DNA of 64,000 nt from positions 2,410,645 to 2,474,644 of the forward strand of contig NZ_LMUS01000006.1 of the NCBI RefSeq assembly GCF_009765835.1, read 5' to 3'. This DNA is from Granulicella sp. L56 (GTDB lineage Bacteria > Acidobacteriota > Terriglobia > Terriglobales > Acidobacteriaceae). Position 1 is the stretch's first letter. Every line of letters starts with the position of its first letter. The translations under genes and the position numbers were made by a program. Shown here in pieces: positions 16,455 through 25,894 of the stretch. The notes under the pieces are model-generated. The model made no database searches. It had not been told where the DNA came from and saw only the letters and a program-made list of their open reading frames with translations.

Positions 16455-17032
16455 TAATTGGGGTCCCGTCAGAAAACGGACAACAGCGTACGCTTAGGGT
16501 GCTTGAGGCGGCCATCCACCGGTAGACAATAGGCACAGAGACTCCGAGGCGCTGGCTACATCCCATGGGGGCACTCCGCTGGCAAGGAGTTGCTGGATGG
16601 AGGTGGCAGCCGACGGAAGTTGATCGTCGGCTTCAGCCACACTGCTATATTTTGGAGCAATTATCGCGCCCTCAGTGTCGGACGAGCTTGATGAGAGCTT
16701 CTAATTCCTGTTCCACGACGGCGGCTACCTCAGCCGCCGTGGTATCCCTTCCAACCGGCACCGTCATTGTGACCACACTGCCACCGAGCGGCTTGGGAAT
16801 AACTCGCAGATAAGCCCCCCGGTGTTTCCATCTGCCATGTGCCTAAGGTAGTCCACCGACAAAGCCGATGGATTCAACATGACATCAACGATGAAGCTGT
16901 CGCCGCGTTTGGTGACGCGGAAAGATGAACTCTCTACATTTTCAATGCTGTCGGCGAATACCGGAGCCCACTGGGGTGTTGTCTTTCACTTTTTCTGTCG
17001 TATTCTTTTCACGCTAAATGGGGTCCCTTCAG
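16455..17032. repeat. Pair of 18-bp near-identical direct repeats bounding a decayed segment
   Basis: TAATTGGGGTCCCGTCAG at 16455-16472 and TAAATGGGGTCCCTTCAG at 17015-17032 differ at two positions. They flank about 540 bp holding one gene remnant. Between 16329 and 16671 I see no gene. The repeats may be scars of a lost insertion or just a shared motif. Confidence 0.35.
16672..16985 (-). pseudogene. Frameshifted remnant of an unrecognised gene
   Basis: The minus strand reads SSSFRVTKRGDSFIVDVMLN and SALSVDYLRHMADGNTG, then after a 1-nt shift near 16830 GAYLRVIPKPLGGSVVTMTV, TTAAEVAAVVEQELEALIKL and a stop at 16672. The amino-acid pattern is protein-like across the shift, so it was once one frame. 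I do not recognise the family. Confidence 0.5.
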
Positions 17033-17128
17033 TCCTCCAAGAGCAATAACTGAGCCGAGCGCCTCAGCATTGTTTCCATACGTCAGCCAGTGCCAAGGAT
17101 GATAGATCTGATACCAGATGTTTTTCAT
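17009..17128 (-). CDS. Possible 39-residue peptide
   Basis: An open frame starting MKNIWYQIYHPWHWLTYGNN and continuing with a weakly hydrophobic stretch (AEALGSVIALGGL). Aromatic N-terminus followed by a short hydrophobic segment suggests a membrane-associated small protein, possibly truncated. No good ribosome-binding site. From 17129 to 17450 I see nothing else convincing. Confidence 0.25.
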   Translation of the reverse strand: MKNIWYQIYHPWHWLTYGNNAEALGSVIALGGLKGPHLA

Positions 17129-17450
17129 GATTACCCACATCTTACGAAAATGTTCTCGGGCCTAACCATGGACTTCGTTGACTAGCGCTCTACTAGTAAG
17201 AAGTTGACCGGTCCGGTTAGCGGCATCGGGATTCTTCAGCTTCGGTGGGAACAACGGATATCCGGAGTGGGTCGCCCTCAGGATCGCCTCGAAGATTCTT
17301 ACTGATAAACGCCGTCCTCGGAAGTAAAAGGACAGGTCAATCCTCAATGAGTGACTTGACCTGTTAGCGACAATTGAGAGCCAAGCCGCGACAGGCTGAA
17401 CGATTGGGAGTCAACACAAGCCGACTAGCACCGATTCTTGCACTCTTGCT

Positions 17451-17487
17451 AGCGGTGCCGACGTGAATACATCCCGTCGGCACCGCT
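17451..17487 (-). terminator. Strong hairpin downstream of the secreted protein gene
   Basis: Perfect 13-bp stem (AGCGGTGCCGACG and complement) with an 11-nt loop, 27 nt past the stop of the gene at 17514-18134. No T-run follows, so strictly a terminator-like structure. Confidence 0.6.
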
Positions 17488-17513
17488 CGTCGATCCAGAG
17501 AACCAGAAACCCG

Positions 17514-18134
17514 TCAATTGACTGTAATTCGCGTGGAGGCCATCGTCCCTGTCACTTCAATTAATGTGGGGCTTCCGTCCAGGTTCCACACTTTGAAGGT
17601 GAAGCGGCCACTGTAAGATTTGTTGTCCTCGGCCACCGTAACCTCCTCATCCAGGGTGAAAGTATTGGTAGCCGTCGCCAAAGGTGTGCTTGGAGTGAAG
17701 AGCCAGCCAATGTGATGGAGCTTGTAACTTCGCGCGCTCGTTGGCGTCCACACTCCCACGCACACGTTGCCGCCCGCCGGCGCTAGAAACGCACTTTCAA
17801 ACTCCGTGCCATCGCTGTGCCAGGTGTCAAAGGTATCGTTGAAGATCGATTGATCGACGCTGTTGGTATAGATAACATGCCAGAGACCAACGACCGTTGG
17901 CCTGGCTCCAAAGGGTGAGGGGAAATCAAAAGCGGCTTGCGGAATCGAGGGCAATTTAATTGCGGATTGCAGTCCCGGTGTGTTGAACCTTCCGCAGGCT
18001 GCGTTGGCCCCGGTTGGGAGAATAAAAAGGCATAGGCCGGCAAGGAGTGCCAGGCCGCCGCCGGGAAAGAGACGCGCCCGCAACCTGCCGGCCGAGGTGA
18101 TTGAGACTGCTAAATTCCTGACGATTCGATTCAT
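17514..18134 (-). CDS. Secreted hypothetical protein
   Basis: A 206-residue product with a long signal peptide (basic start MNRIVRNLAVSI, hydrophobic GLALLAGLCLFILPTGANA, cleavage near residue 46). The mature part is beta-rich (GLWHVIYTNSVDQ, GTEFESAFLAP, KSYSGRFTFKVWN, LIEVTGTMAS) and looks like a small beta-barrel or lipocalin-like fold; it contains two cysteines, at the start and in NVCVGVW, which might form a disulfide. Proteins of this type recur in acidobacterial genomes without known function. Divergent from the winged-helix/TolB gene at 18363. Confidence 0.7.
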   Translation of the reverse strand: MNRIVRNLAVSITSAGRLRARLFPGGGLALLAGLCLFILPTGANAACGRFNTPGLQSAIKLPSIPQAAFDFPSPFGARPTVVGLWHVIYTNSVDQSIFNDTFDTWHSDGTEFESAFLAPAGGNVCVGVWTPTSARSYKLHHIGWLFTPSTPLATATNTFTLDEEVTVAEDNKSYSGRFTFKVWNLDGSPTLIEVTGTMASTRITVN

Positions 18135-18362
18135 GGTGTTTCTCCTTTTCGGGTCTGGTCTGAGCCAGCAATGTTGCCCGAGTCTGCGGCACCGGCACGA
18201 TTTAGAGCAATGCCCGCGAGGCGATTTGTTTGTCCCCGTGCAATCCCTGTTGCTGCAAGGAATGAGGCGATCTTGTCCCCACTCGACAGAGGATCAGAAG
18301 AACTCATGCGCCCGCACCATACGGGTGTAAAATCTGTTCTTCACTGGTACAGGAGGTGCGGA

Positions 18363-20540
18363 GTGGCTGTTTTGCCGACCCACGAGATGGTTCGCTTCGG
18401 CCTCTTCGAGCTCGACCTCAAGGCTGCGCAGCTGACCAAAAACGGAATAAGGATCCGGCTGTCGCAGCAGCCTCTTCAGCTTCTGTCTGTCCTGCTCGAA
18501 TCACCCGGCGAGATCGTCACCCGCGAACAGCTCCGTCAGCGACTCTGGCCATCCGACGTCTTCATCGACTTCGACCATGGACTGAACAAGTCCATCCAGA
18601 AGCTTCGCGACGCGCTCGGCGACTCGTCCGACTCTCCCCGCTATATCGAAACCATTCCGCGCGTCGGCTATCGCTTCATCGCTCCAGTAAAAGACGAAAC
18701 ACCGCCAGTGGAGTCCGAAGCAGATGCCGAGATCTCTCAGAGTACGCCAAATTTCATTGCTTCTCCGGCGTTGGTTGCTGGCAACCAAAGAGTGCGATGG
18801 CTCCTCTTCGCAACAGGGGGCCTCGTGGTAATCGCCGCAATCGGCATCACGATCTATTTCTCTTCCCGTGCCCGTCCCGCCGTCGTAAATTACACACAGC
18901 TAACCGATTTCACTGATTCTGCATCAGCTCCCGCCGTATCGCCAGATAGTCATATCCTCGCGTTCATCCGCGGAGATAGCTCCTTCATGCCAGCCGGTCA
19001 AATCTATGTCAAGATGCTCCCCGATGGCGAGGCCACGCCTCTGACCAATGATGCGCAGTCGAGATATGGCCTGGCATTCTCGCCAGACGGCTCGCAGATC
19101 GCCTACACGGTCTTGGAGGGTTCCTCATTCGACACCTACATCATCTCGGTATTAGGCGGCGGTCCGCATCTTCTCCTTAGCAATGCGGCGGGACTGACCT
19201 GGCTCGACCCATACCACCTTCTCTTCTCCAGAATCCGCTCCGGCCTGCATATGGGAATCGTCACCGAAACAGTAACGGGCGACGACTTTCGAGAACTCTA
19301 TTTTCCCCCTCATGAACGGGCCATGGCCCATTACTCATTCGCCTCCCCTGATCGCAAATCAGCTCTTGTAGTCGAGATGAACGGACAGGGAGATTGGACG
19401 CTGTGCCAGCTCATCTCTCTCGTGGGCGAGTCCGCTCCAAAACCAGTAGGGCCAGACGGTGCATGCACCGCCGCAGGTTGGTCGCCCGATGGCTTGTGGA
19501 TGTACTTCATCGCGATCGTTCAAGGCCAAAGTCATCTCTGGCGTCAGCGCTCTCCAAACAGCCACCCCGAGCAGATCACCTTCGGCCCCTCAGAAGAGGA
19601 AGGATTGGCCGTCGAGCAGGATGGCCGATCCGTCATCTCCTCGATTGGTGCGCGTGAAAGCTCCATCTGGATTCACGATGCTGCGGGAGAACGATCCCTG
19701 TCGTCCGAAGGAGAGATCGTCGCGGACCTCTCGCCTCCGTCCTTTGGAGCGGACGATAAAACCCTCTACTACCTTCTGCGCCATCAGGATGCGAATGCTG
19801 GCCCCGAACTCTGGCGTTTGACGCTGGACACTGGCAAGAGCGAAGCGGTCTTTCCCGGAACGTCCATGACCTCCTACGATGTGTCGCCGGATGAAAAACA
19901 GGTCGTCTATACCAACCTGGGTCGCGACGGCAGGTCCCAGGTGTGGCTCGCCCCGATGGACAGAAGCTCCCCCGCCCGGAAGATCGGCCACTCTGGGGAA
20001 ACAACGCCCTACTTCGGCCCACAGGGACAGATTCTGTTTCGGCTTGCAGAGGGAAACGTCAATTATCTGGAACAGATCAATCAGGATGGCTCCGGACGGT
20101 CCAAGGTCCTTCCATACCCCATCAGCGAAGTGCAAAGCATCTCGCCAGGGCGAAGGTGGCTGATGGCAGTCGCTCCTTTTCCTGAAGGCAACAGGATCAT
20201 ACCCATGGTCGTGGCGATTCCGCTCGGCGGCGGATCTCCGCGCCGCATATGCGCAAGCGACTGCGTCCCGGTATGGTCGTCAAGCGGGAGATTCCTGTTT
20301 GTTCCAGTCGAAGCATCGTCGCAAACGACTCCGGGACGAAGCCTCGCTATTCCGGTTGGCCCCGGAGAAACCCTTCCGGAGCTTCCTCCCGGAGGCATCC
20401 AGCCGCTTGCAGAACCGAGCATCGTTCCGGGTGCCCGGTCGATTAGTCGCGCAGAGCTCGTCCCCGGCAAAGACCTCTCACACTATGCCTACGTGAAGAC
20501 CGCAGTGCACCGCAATCTCTATCGCATCTCGCTTCCCTGA
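18363..20540 (+). CDS. Winged-helix DNA-binding protein with TolB-like beta-propeller
   Basis: A 725-residue protein. The GTG at 18363 is preferred because AGGAGG lies 6 nt upstream; an ATG at 18387 is the alternative. An OmpR/CadC-like winged helix (about residues 10-105) reads FGLFELDLKAAQL, VTREQLRQRLWPSDVFID and SPRYIETIPRVGYRFIAPV. One transmembrane helix follows near residue 145-165 (LLFATGGLVVIAAIGITIYF), then a periplasmic TolB/WD40-like propeller with repeats such as APAVSPDSHILAF, GLAFSPDGSQIAY and AAGWSPDGLWMYF. This is a membrane-bound one-component regulator: outside sensing, inside DNA binding. Targets unknown; such genes are strongly expanded in Acidobacteria. Confidence 0.9.
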   Translation: MAVLPTHEMVRFGLFELDLKAAQLTKNGIRIRLSQQPLQLLSVLLESPGEIVTREQLRQRLWPSDVFIDFDHGLNKSIQKLRDALGDSSDSPRYIETIPRVGYRFIAPVKDETPPVESEADAEISQSTPNFIASPALVAGNQRVRWLLFATGGLVVIAAIGITIYFSSRARPAVVNYTQLTDFTDSASAPAVSPDSHILAFIRGDSSFMPAGQIYVKMLPDGEATPLTNDAQSRYGLAFSPDGSQIAYTVLEGSSFDTYIISVLGGGPHLLLSNAAGLTWLDPYHLLFSRIRSGLHMGIVTETVTGDDFRELYFPPHERAMAHYSFASPDRKSALVVEMNGQGDWTLCQLISLVGESAPKPVGPDGACTAAGWSPDGLWMYFIAIVQGQSHLWRQRSPNSHPEQITFGPSEEEGLAVEQDGRSVISSIGARESSIWIHDAAGERSLSSEGEIVADLSPPSFGADDKTLYYLLRHQDANAGPELWRLTLDTGKSEAVFPGTSMTSYDVSPDEKQVVYTNLGRDGRSQVWLAPMDRSSPARKIGHSGETTPYFGPQGQILFRLAEGNVNYLEQINQDGSGRSKVLPYPISEVQSISPGRRWLMAVAPFPEGNRIIPMVVAIPLGGGSPRRICASDCVPVWSSSGRFLFVPVEASSQTTPGRSLAIPVGPGETLPELPPGGIQPLAEPSIVPGARSISRAELVPGKDLSHYAYVKTAVHRNLYRISLP

Positions 20541-20828
20541 AGTTATGGTATCTGGGAGTGTCAAACCCGCTATAAAATCCACTAGATACGACGTCAATCT
20601 TTGGAATTCCAGAGGTTGGTGCCGCGATCTGGCTGTCTCGCTTGATGACAAATCGCCAATGCACTCATTGAGCTTACAGGTTGAGACTTCCGCATTGCTC
20701 CCGAGTCACGGTCAAACCGGAAGCAAAAATTGAGCGTCTGCCCAGCGTATTGAATACCGCCTTCGGACTCAAGTATCTTGGAATGATTCTGCAAAGCAGA
20801 TGCACCCTGGTGGAAGGAACGTCGAACA

Positions 20829-21113
20829 ATGAAGCGACGAGTCTGCTCCTACGATATGTTCGCCGTCCCTGACCCTTCTTTCGTCCTGAAGGATTCGGGC
20901 GGGGAGATGCACTTCTGCAATTTGCGATGCTTCTGTGTCTGGTCGGTGGGGCTGGCGACGCGGCCGAACCTGTCTGAAGAAGCTAGATCGGATACTTATA
21001 CGTTGACCACCCCATCGGGTGAACAACATCGGTTCACCGGGATTGTGAATGTAGCGCGGTGGGCTACGGCTCTTGCTTTTGAAGAAAAACATAGCGCTAG
21101 TGAAACGGCATAG
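20829..21113 (+). CDS. Conserved hypothetical protein with Cys-pair start
   Basis: A 94-residue protein starting MKRRVCSYDMFAVPDPSFVL; Cys residues at the start and in FCNLRCFCVWS suggest a small zinc-knuckle-like motif (C-x-n-HFC-x2-RCFC). AAGGAACG lies upstream of the ATG. I believe similar short proteins accompany the DUF3560-type genes of mobile elements, here convergent at 21344. Function unknown. From 20541 to 20828 I see no gene. Confidence 0.6.
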   Translation: MKRRVCSYDMFAVPDPSFVLKDSGGEMHFCNLRCFCVWSVGLATRPNLSEEARSDTYTLTTPSGEQHRFTGIVNVARWATALAFEEKHSASETA

Positions 21114-21343
21114 CGAGAAAAGGGATCAAGGGGAAAACCGAAGGGGTATGTCCTCTTGCGCTCGGACCGCAGGGGGCCGCTCTGCGGCGGTTCCCCCCTG
21201 AAGTGGGCGGATTTCTATAGTACCTGGGCGGTCATGCTGAGTAGGACAGTGCGGACGCTCGTTCCTGAACTGATGAAGGTATGGGCAGGAAGCTCCTGCC
21301 ATACTCCACCGTGAGCCTCCACGACAGGCCGCAGCTTCTCATT

Positions 21344-23089
21344 TTAACGTGGGCCGTTGGCGCATATTGCGACGAGTCGGCCTCCCGGCTTCAGATGTTT
21401 GAGCGCATGGCTAATGTGCTTGATGTCGGCTCCATCGGCGAACGGTGGATTCATAACAATCCGGTCCCACTGGTTTCCAAGGCCGTCGACTTCAAGAAAA
21501 TCTCCTTGTAGTACGTTCTTGCAAATGCCCGCGGCTTTGTCCTCGGGTGGGTTGATGGTCTGCGATAGAAGTTCGCAGAGTTGGGAATTGATTTCAACCG
21601 CGAAGACCTGGGCGGTCGGGTGGGCGGCTGTGATCGCCTTGCAAAGAACACCGGTCCCTGCACTCGGTTCCAGGACCCGATGGCCGGGCTCGATCTGGGC
21701 AAGCTCGACCATATGAGCGGCAAGATGCGGTGGAGTAGGGAAGAGCTGAGGTGCTGAGACGACACGAACACCACCTTTGAGAGTTTCCCGCATGGCCTCG
21801 ATCTGGCCGCCGAGTGTGAAGGGGCCGACCTTCGCCCCCGGCTGTGCCTTCGCCGTCACCTCCGCAAGGAGTTGGTCTTGCCGTTCTTTCGAGACTCCCT
21901 TAGCGTCCCAGATGCGACGTAATGCAGCTTCGGGGTCTTCCTGTTGCGGCTCCTCTAGCGGTGGTTTCACAAGAAAGAAGCCGATGCCCTCGGCGGATTC
22001 AGTCAAGCAGCCAGCGTCACGCTTCTCCTGCACCTCGGCGGCGCTCATGACTGCGGCGAGCTTGTCGAAGGGTATGATTCGGGTGAAGCTTCTTCCCCCA
22101 TTGCCATAGGTGTCCAGAATGCTGACAGAAACCTTGTTGACCTTCTGGATGTACGACCATCCGCCACGCGGCGAAGCCCAGCATCGGCATGCGCCACCTT
22201 TCTCCGGTCTGGTCCTGTCGGCGATGATGCCGCCGTTCTCGCCGCCGAGCATGGCTCGCTGGTAGGCGATGCGGTTTTCATAGTGCTGAAGCCAACGATT
22301 CGCCCCATGAATCACTCGCTTATGGAAAGGGATGCAAATCGAGATTGCCTGGGTCACGTCGATAAGGCCGGAGGCCAAGCCGCTATAGATGCTGCTTGCG
22401 CCTTCGTAGGTAGAGGCTGGGTACTGGTCTTTCTTGTAATAGACGGTCACATGGTCAAAGTTGGCGATGGTGCGGGCCTGCGCTTCGGTGAGTTCTTCGC
22501 GACTCCACGCCTTCAGAAACTTTTGCGATTCGGCGATAGTGCGCTCCTGCCTGCGCTTATCGGCTTCAAGCGTCTTGATACGGCGGGCGCGAACATCGGG
22601 CCGCTCTTTGTATTTGGCATGACGGACAGCACCAGCGGCGCGGTCGGTCCAATACTTCGACGTGTTCCACATCTTGATTGCTTTACGCATCCCAGACTCG
22701 ATCCGCTCGGCGTCCTTGCGGGCGCGGCGCTCGGAGTGGTGGCCTACAAGGATGGGCTGGCCGTAAGGGATTCCATCCGCGATAGCAGAGACGGCGGTAT
22801 GTGCTCGATCTGCATCCTCGGCTCGCTTGTCGCTGTATTCGCTGAAGCGTTCGCTTCGTTCCTCGGCCCGCTCGACCAGGGTTCTATCTTCATCGTCGAT
22901 CTCTCCGCACATTTCAAGGAGAAGATCTTCACGGTGCGGTGTCCACATGGGCGCATAGAAAAGCTCTTGTTTCGGAGCGTAAGAAAACCCTGCTTCCTTC
23001 ACTCGTGCATAGGTCTCGGCATCGAGACGGCCGGAGCTGTAGAGCCTGAGTTTGTTGTCTTCGGGGGAGTAGGTCGCGGTGTAGCTCAT
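21344..23089 (-). CDS. DUF3560 + N6-adenine-type DNA methyltransferase, with late nonsense codon
   Basis: The start at 23089 (MSYTATYSPEDNKLRLYSS) has AAGGAGA 9 nt upstream. The N-terminal half is DUF3560-like: LDAETYARVKEAGFSYAPKQ, then a long charged coiled coil with RRARKDAERIESGMRKAIKM. The C-terminal half is a SAM-dependent methyltransferase: LEPSAGTGVLCKAI (motif I), FAVEIN, and the catalytic IVMNPPF. Such genes occur on plasmids and integrative elements and may modify or protect their DNA. The frame ends at a TAA directly after CANGPR; beyond it the same frame runs 42 more codons (NEKLRPVVEAHGG ... LLSMTAQVL) to 21215. The remnant at 4761-5364 has CAG there, giving GPRQNDKL, so CAA to TAA mutation is likely. 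The catalytic motif is upstream, so partial activity is possible. Confidence 0.85.
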   Translation of the reverse strand: MSYTATYSPEDNKLRLYSSGRLDAETYARVKEAGFSYAPKQELFYAPMWTPHREDLLLEMCGEIDDEDRTLVERAEERSERFSEYSDKRAEDADRAHTAVSAIADGIPYGQPILVGHHSERRARKDAERIESGMRKAIKMWNTSKYWTDRAAGAVRHAKYKERPDVRARRIKTLEADKRRQERTIAESQKFLKAWSREELTEAQARTIANFDHVTVYYKKDQYPASTYEGASSIYSGLASGLIDVTQAISICIPFHKRVIHGANRWLQHYENRIAYQRAMLGGENGGIIADRTRPEKGGACRCWASPRGGWSYIQKVNKVSVSILDTYGNGGRSFTRIIPFDKLAAVMSAAEVQEKRDAGCLTESAEGIGFFLVKPPLEEPQQEDPEAALRRIWDAKGVSKERQDQLLAEVTAKAQPGAKVGPFTLGGQIEAMRETLKGGVRVVSAPQLFPTPPHLAAHMVELAQIEPGHRVLEPSAGTGVLCKAITAAHPTAQVFAVEINSQLCELLSQTINPPEDKAAGICKNVLQGDFLEVDGLGNQWDRIVMNPPFADGADIKHISHALKHLKPGGRLVAICANGPR

Positions 23090-23142
23090 GCGGGGTGTCT
23101 CCTTGAATTGAGTTCGTTTGGGGGTGTCGATGGGGTACCGGG

Positions 23143-23337
23143 CTAGATGATTCCTGCTGCTCGCATGAAGGAAGGGCAGCCGTGCGGGCAAGTGCCGTCC
23201 GGCTCTACTTCGCATTGCTCCTCGCAGAGAGCGGTTGCGTTCTCGTCTCCGAACATGACCGCGCTCACCATGTCTTCAAAGCTGCGGCCCTGCTTCTTCA
23301 ACATCTCGGAAAGGGTGATTCGGTATGGGTTTGGCAT
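23143..23337 (-). CDS. Small conserved Cys-rich protein upstream of the DUF3560 gene
   Basis: A 64-residue protein (MPNPYRITLSEMLKKQGRSF) ending in a Cys-rich patch, ALCEEQCEVEPDGTCPHGCP, with a spacing (C-x3-C-x7-C-x3-C) that suits a small zinc site. GGGAGG lies 9-10 nt before the ATG. It precedes the DUF3560-methyltransferase gene by 54 bp and is probably its operon partner. The function is not known to me. Confidence 0.7.
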   Translation of the reverse strand: MPNPYRITLSEMLKKQGRSFEDMVSAVMFGDENATALCEEQCEVEPDGTCPHGCPSFMRAAGII

Positions 23338-23768
23338 TCTGTCAGTCCTCCCTTTTTTGAATGGCTGTGCTGTGTTTGCTCACAAACACGCCTTGGCCCT
23401 GGCCCACGCCAGCAGGGGCGGCAAGTGCAAGAGGAGGGGTCTCCACCCTTGGAACGGAGCGGTAGCGGAGTGGAAGGGGCGGAGCGCAGCGGAGGTCTGC
23501 ACAAGCGCAGCGCGGAAGATTGGGGTGCCTCTTGTCGCGCGCCAGGGACGGAGTCCCTCAGGAGGCATGGTCACCTTGCTCCAGCGCGTAGCGCAGAGAC
23601 TGCTTTCGTCGTGGTTCCGGCTTCTAGAGGTGGGCGTTGCGGGCGGGAAAGGCCCGCAGAGGTTGGTGATGGAAGACAGCAGGGCCGGCCGAAATCCGGG
23701 AGGAGACATCATCCCTCATTGGCCACGCATTTTGCTTAGGATCTATACTCCAATTCGAGGTGGCGAGA
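23338..23768. other. 430-bp GC-rich intergenic region
   Basis: Upstream of the small Cys-rich gene. Many frames are open because of base composition, but none has a plausible protein pattern or ribosome-binding site. I see nothing firm in it. Confidence 0.5.
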
Positions 23769-23864
23769 ATGGGTGAATGGGCGAGACTACTTGGGGATGC
23801 GCGAGCTTGGTTGATGGTGGGAGCCTTGGCGATGGTTGGATTCGTATGGCTAATTCGGCGTTAG
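23769..23864 (+). CDS. Possible 31-residue single-helix membrane peptide
   Basis: Open frame MGEWARLLGDARAWLMVGAL continuing AMVGFVWLIRR: an amphipathic start, one hydrophobic helix (about residues 14-28) and a positive end, so the N-terminus would be outside. GAGGTGG lies 6 nt before the ATG and TATACT about 25 bp upstream could be a -10 box. Too short for homology judgement; could be a small stress peptide or a toxin-like peptide. Confidence 0.4.
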   Translation: MGEWARLLGDARAWLMVGALAMVGFVWLIRR

Positions 23865-24020
23865 GCAATTCTTCTGATACTTAGCAACTACCGAAGACTC
23901 TGCAAAAAATAGTGACGCCGTCCGAATCGGTGGCGAACTCAGGAAACTGACATAATCCTGATTCATTGCAAACTCAACTACAATCAAGGGCGACCCGAGC
24001 AAGGAGCCCAAGTCTCTCTT

Positions 24021-25784
24021 ATGCAGACCTTTAACAAGCGTTTTAGCGTTATCGCCGGCTTCGGACTGTTGGTGATCATATTGACAGCAAACGCCATTAT
24101 TACCAGGCGCCAACTCGGCGTGCAGGTCGAGAATCAGGTATGGGTGGCGCATACCAGACAAGTTCTGTTCGAGCTGGCTCAAACAGAGTCCATACTCAAG
24201 GACGCTGAAACAGGCCAACGTGGTTTCCTCTACACGGGGGATCCGAAATACCTGGCACCATATAATCTCGCCATTGGTCAGGTGGGGCCAAACATAGACA
24301 AGTTGGCGAATATGACCGCCGACAATCCCCGTCAACAGGCCCACATATCCGCGTTGCGTAATCTTGCGCAGGCGAAGGTGATCGAACTCGCCCAAACGAT
24401 CACGCTATATCGATCGGGCAGAACCGAAGAAGCCAAAGCGCTCGTTTTATCCGATGCGGGTCTGTTTACGATGAACAACATCCGAAAGCTGACCAGCGAA
24501 ATGGGAGAAGAAGAGACCTCCCTGGAAGCCGTCCGGTCCGCCGCCTATCAAAAGAGCATTCGGGTAACGACAGTCTGCATCTATTTAGCCAGTTTCATTG
24601 CGGCTTTGGGCCTGATTTTTCTTGCGTATTACATACTCCGCGAAATGGAGCTTCGCCAACGGCATGCCCGCCAAATATTGGAGCGTGAAGAATGGTTCAG
24701 GGTGACGTTGACAAGCCTTGGCGACGCGGTGATCGCGACCGATGAACAAGGCCAGGTAACCTTTCTGAATCCATTAGCGGAGCAACTGACCGGAAGGAAT
24801 CTGGAGTACGCCAGGGGAAGGCCCATTCAGGAAGTCTTCCCCATCTTCAATGAGTCCACACACCACATAGTAGAAAACCCGGTGAAGAAAGTGATGGAAC
24901 TAGGTCGAATTGTGGGTCTCGCAAATCATACCGTGCTGCGCAACGCTAATGGAAACCTGATTCCAATTGAGGATAGCGCGGCGCCCATCCGCGATGCCGA
25001 TCACAAACTGATCGGAGTCGTTCTGGTCTTCCGCGACGCAACCCTTGAACGCAAGTCGCAAGAAGTCTTGCGTAAGACTGAAAAGCTGGCCGCTGCAGCC
25101 CGTCTGGCGGCAACCGTCGCCCACGAAATTAACAATCCGCTGGAGGCGATCGGCAATCTGCTCTACATCACAAAGGGGATGGCTGGCCTTCCCGCCGAGG
25201 CTGCCGAACAACTGACGCTCGCGGAAGATGAAGTCGCTCGCATCTCGCACATCGCCCGTCAGACGCTTGGGTTCTACCGTGAATCCAACGTACCAGATCA
25301 AGTGGAAATACCTGCTCTTGTGGATTCCGTCCTCAACATCTACTCAAATAAGTTCAAGACCAAGAACATTACGCTTCAACGTGAATTTGGAGACTGCCCA
25401 CCTATTCGGGGTTTGGCTGGGGAACTGAAACAAGCCATAGCGAATCTGATTTCAAATGCCGCCGACGCTGTCAGTCACAATGGGACGATACGAGTCAAAT
25501 TGGAATGCGTTGAAACCTCTAATGGCCAGCTCGTTCAGGTGTTGATCGAGGATGACGGGCCTGGCATCGGAGCTGAACAGAGAGACCGAATCTTTGAGCC
25601 GTTCTTCACCACCAAGAAGGACGTCGGCACTGGTCTCGGATTATGGGTGACCAAAGAAATTATAGACAGACATGGGGGAAGCATCGAGGTCCATTCCCGA
25701 GAAGATAAGCATACTTCTGGCGCCATATTCAATGTCCTTCTACCGAGCGCTCCCAAGTTAGAGAATCCGGCGCAAGAGAGCTGA
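24021..25784 (+). CDS. Membrane sensor histidine kinase, CHASE3-PAS-HisKA-HATPase
   Basis: A 587-residue kinase. TM helix 1 at about 8-28, an extracytoplasmic CHASE3 domain (30-180; DAETGQRGFLYTGDPKYLAPY is its signature), TM helix 2 at about 183-207, a PAS domain (220-345; ITSLGDAVIATDEQGQVTFLNP as TSLGDAVIATDEQG), then the dimerisation helix with phospho-acceptor His in ATVAHEINNPLEAIGNLLY, and an ATPase domain with N box (LISNAADAV), G1 (DDGPGIG) and G2 (GTGLGLWVTKEI). The HEINNPLEAI variety is shared by the kinases at 35993 and 57818, so the three are paralogues. No response regulator is adjacent. It opens the stress island. Confidence 0.93.
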   Translation: MQTFNKRFSVIAGFGLLVIILTANAIITRRQLGVQVENQVWVAHTRQVLFELAQTESILKDAETGQRGFLYTGDPKYLAPYNLAIGQVGPNIDKLANMTADNPRQQAHISALRNLAQAKVIELAQTITLYRSGRTEEAKALVLSDAGLFTMNNIRKLTSEMGEEETSLEAVRSAAYQKSIRVTTVCIYLASFIAALGLIFLAYYILREMELRQRHARQILEREEWFRVTLTSLGDAVIATDEQGQVTFLNPLAEQLTGRNLEYARGRPIQEVFPIFNESTHHIVENPVKKVMELGRIVGLANHTVLRNANGNLIPIEDSAAPIRDADHKLIGVVLVFRDATLERKSQEVLRKTEKLAAAARLAATVAHEINNPLEAIGNLLYITKGMAGLPAEAAEQLTLAEDEVARISHIARQTLGFYRESNVPDQVEIPALVDSVLNIYSNKFKTKNITLQREFGDCPPIRGLAGELKQAIANLISNAADAVSHNGTIRVKLECVETSNGQLVQVLIEDDGPGIGAEQRDRIFEPFFTTKKDVGTGLGLWVTKEIIDRHGGSIEVHSREDKHTSGAIFNVLLPSAPKLENPAQES

Positions 25785-25894
25785 CCTGCCCACCGCTATC
25801 AGGTGGAACATCCGAAGAGGTTCTACCCCGCTCAAAATCCGGACGGTTGTTGGATACTTCGCAAATACTCCTTCAGACGAGTGCCTTCGCATGG

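Noticed and set aside
19590..20135. 181-codon frame on the minus strand
   Set aside because: Shadow of the winged-helix/TolB gene.
21170..21200. GC-rich hairpin as terminator between convergent genes
   Set aside because: The stem is imperfect with large bulges and has no T-run.
22283..23146. 287-codon frame on the plus strand
   Set aside because: Antisense to the DUF3560-methyltransferase gene; no protein pattern.
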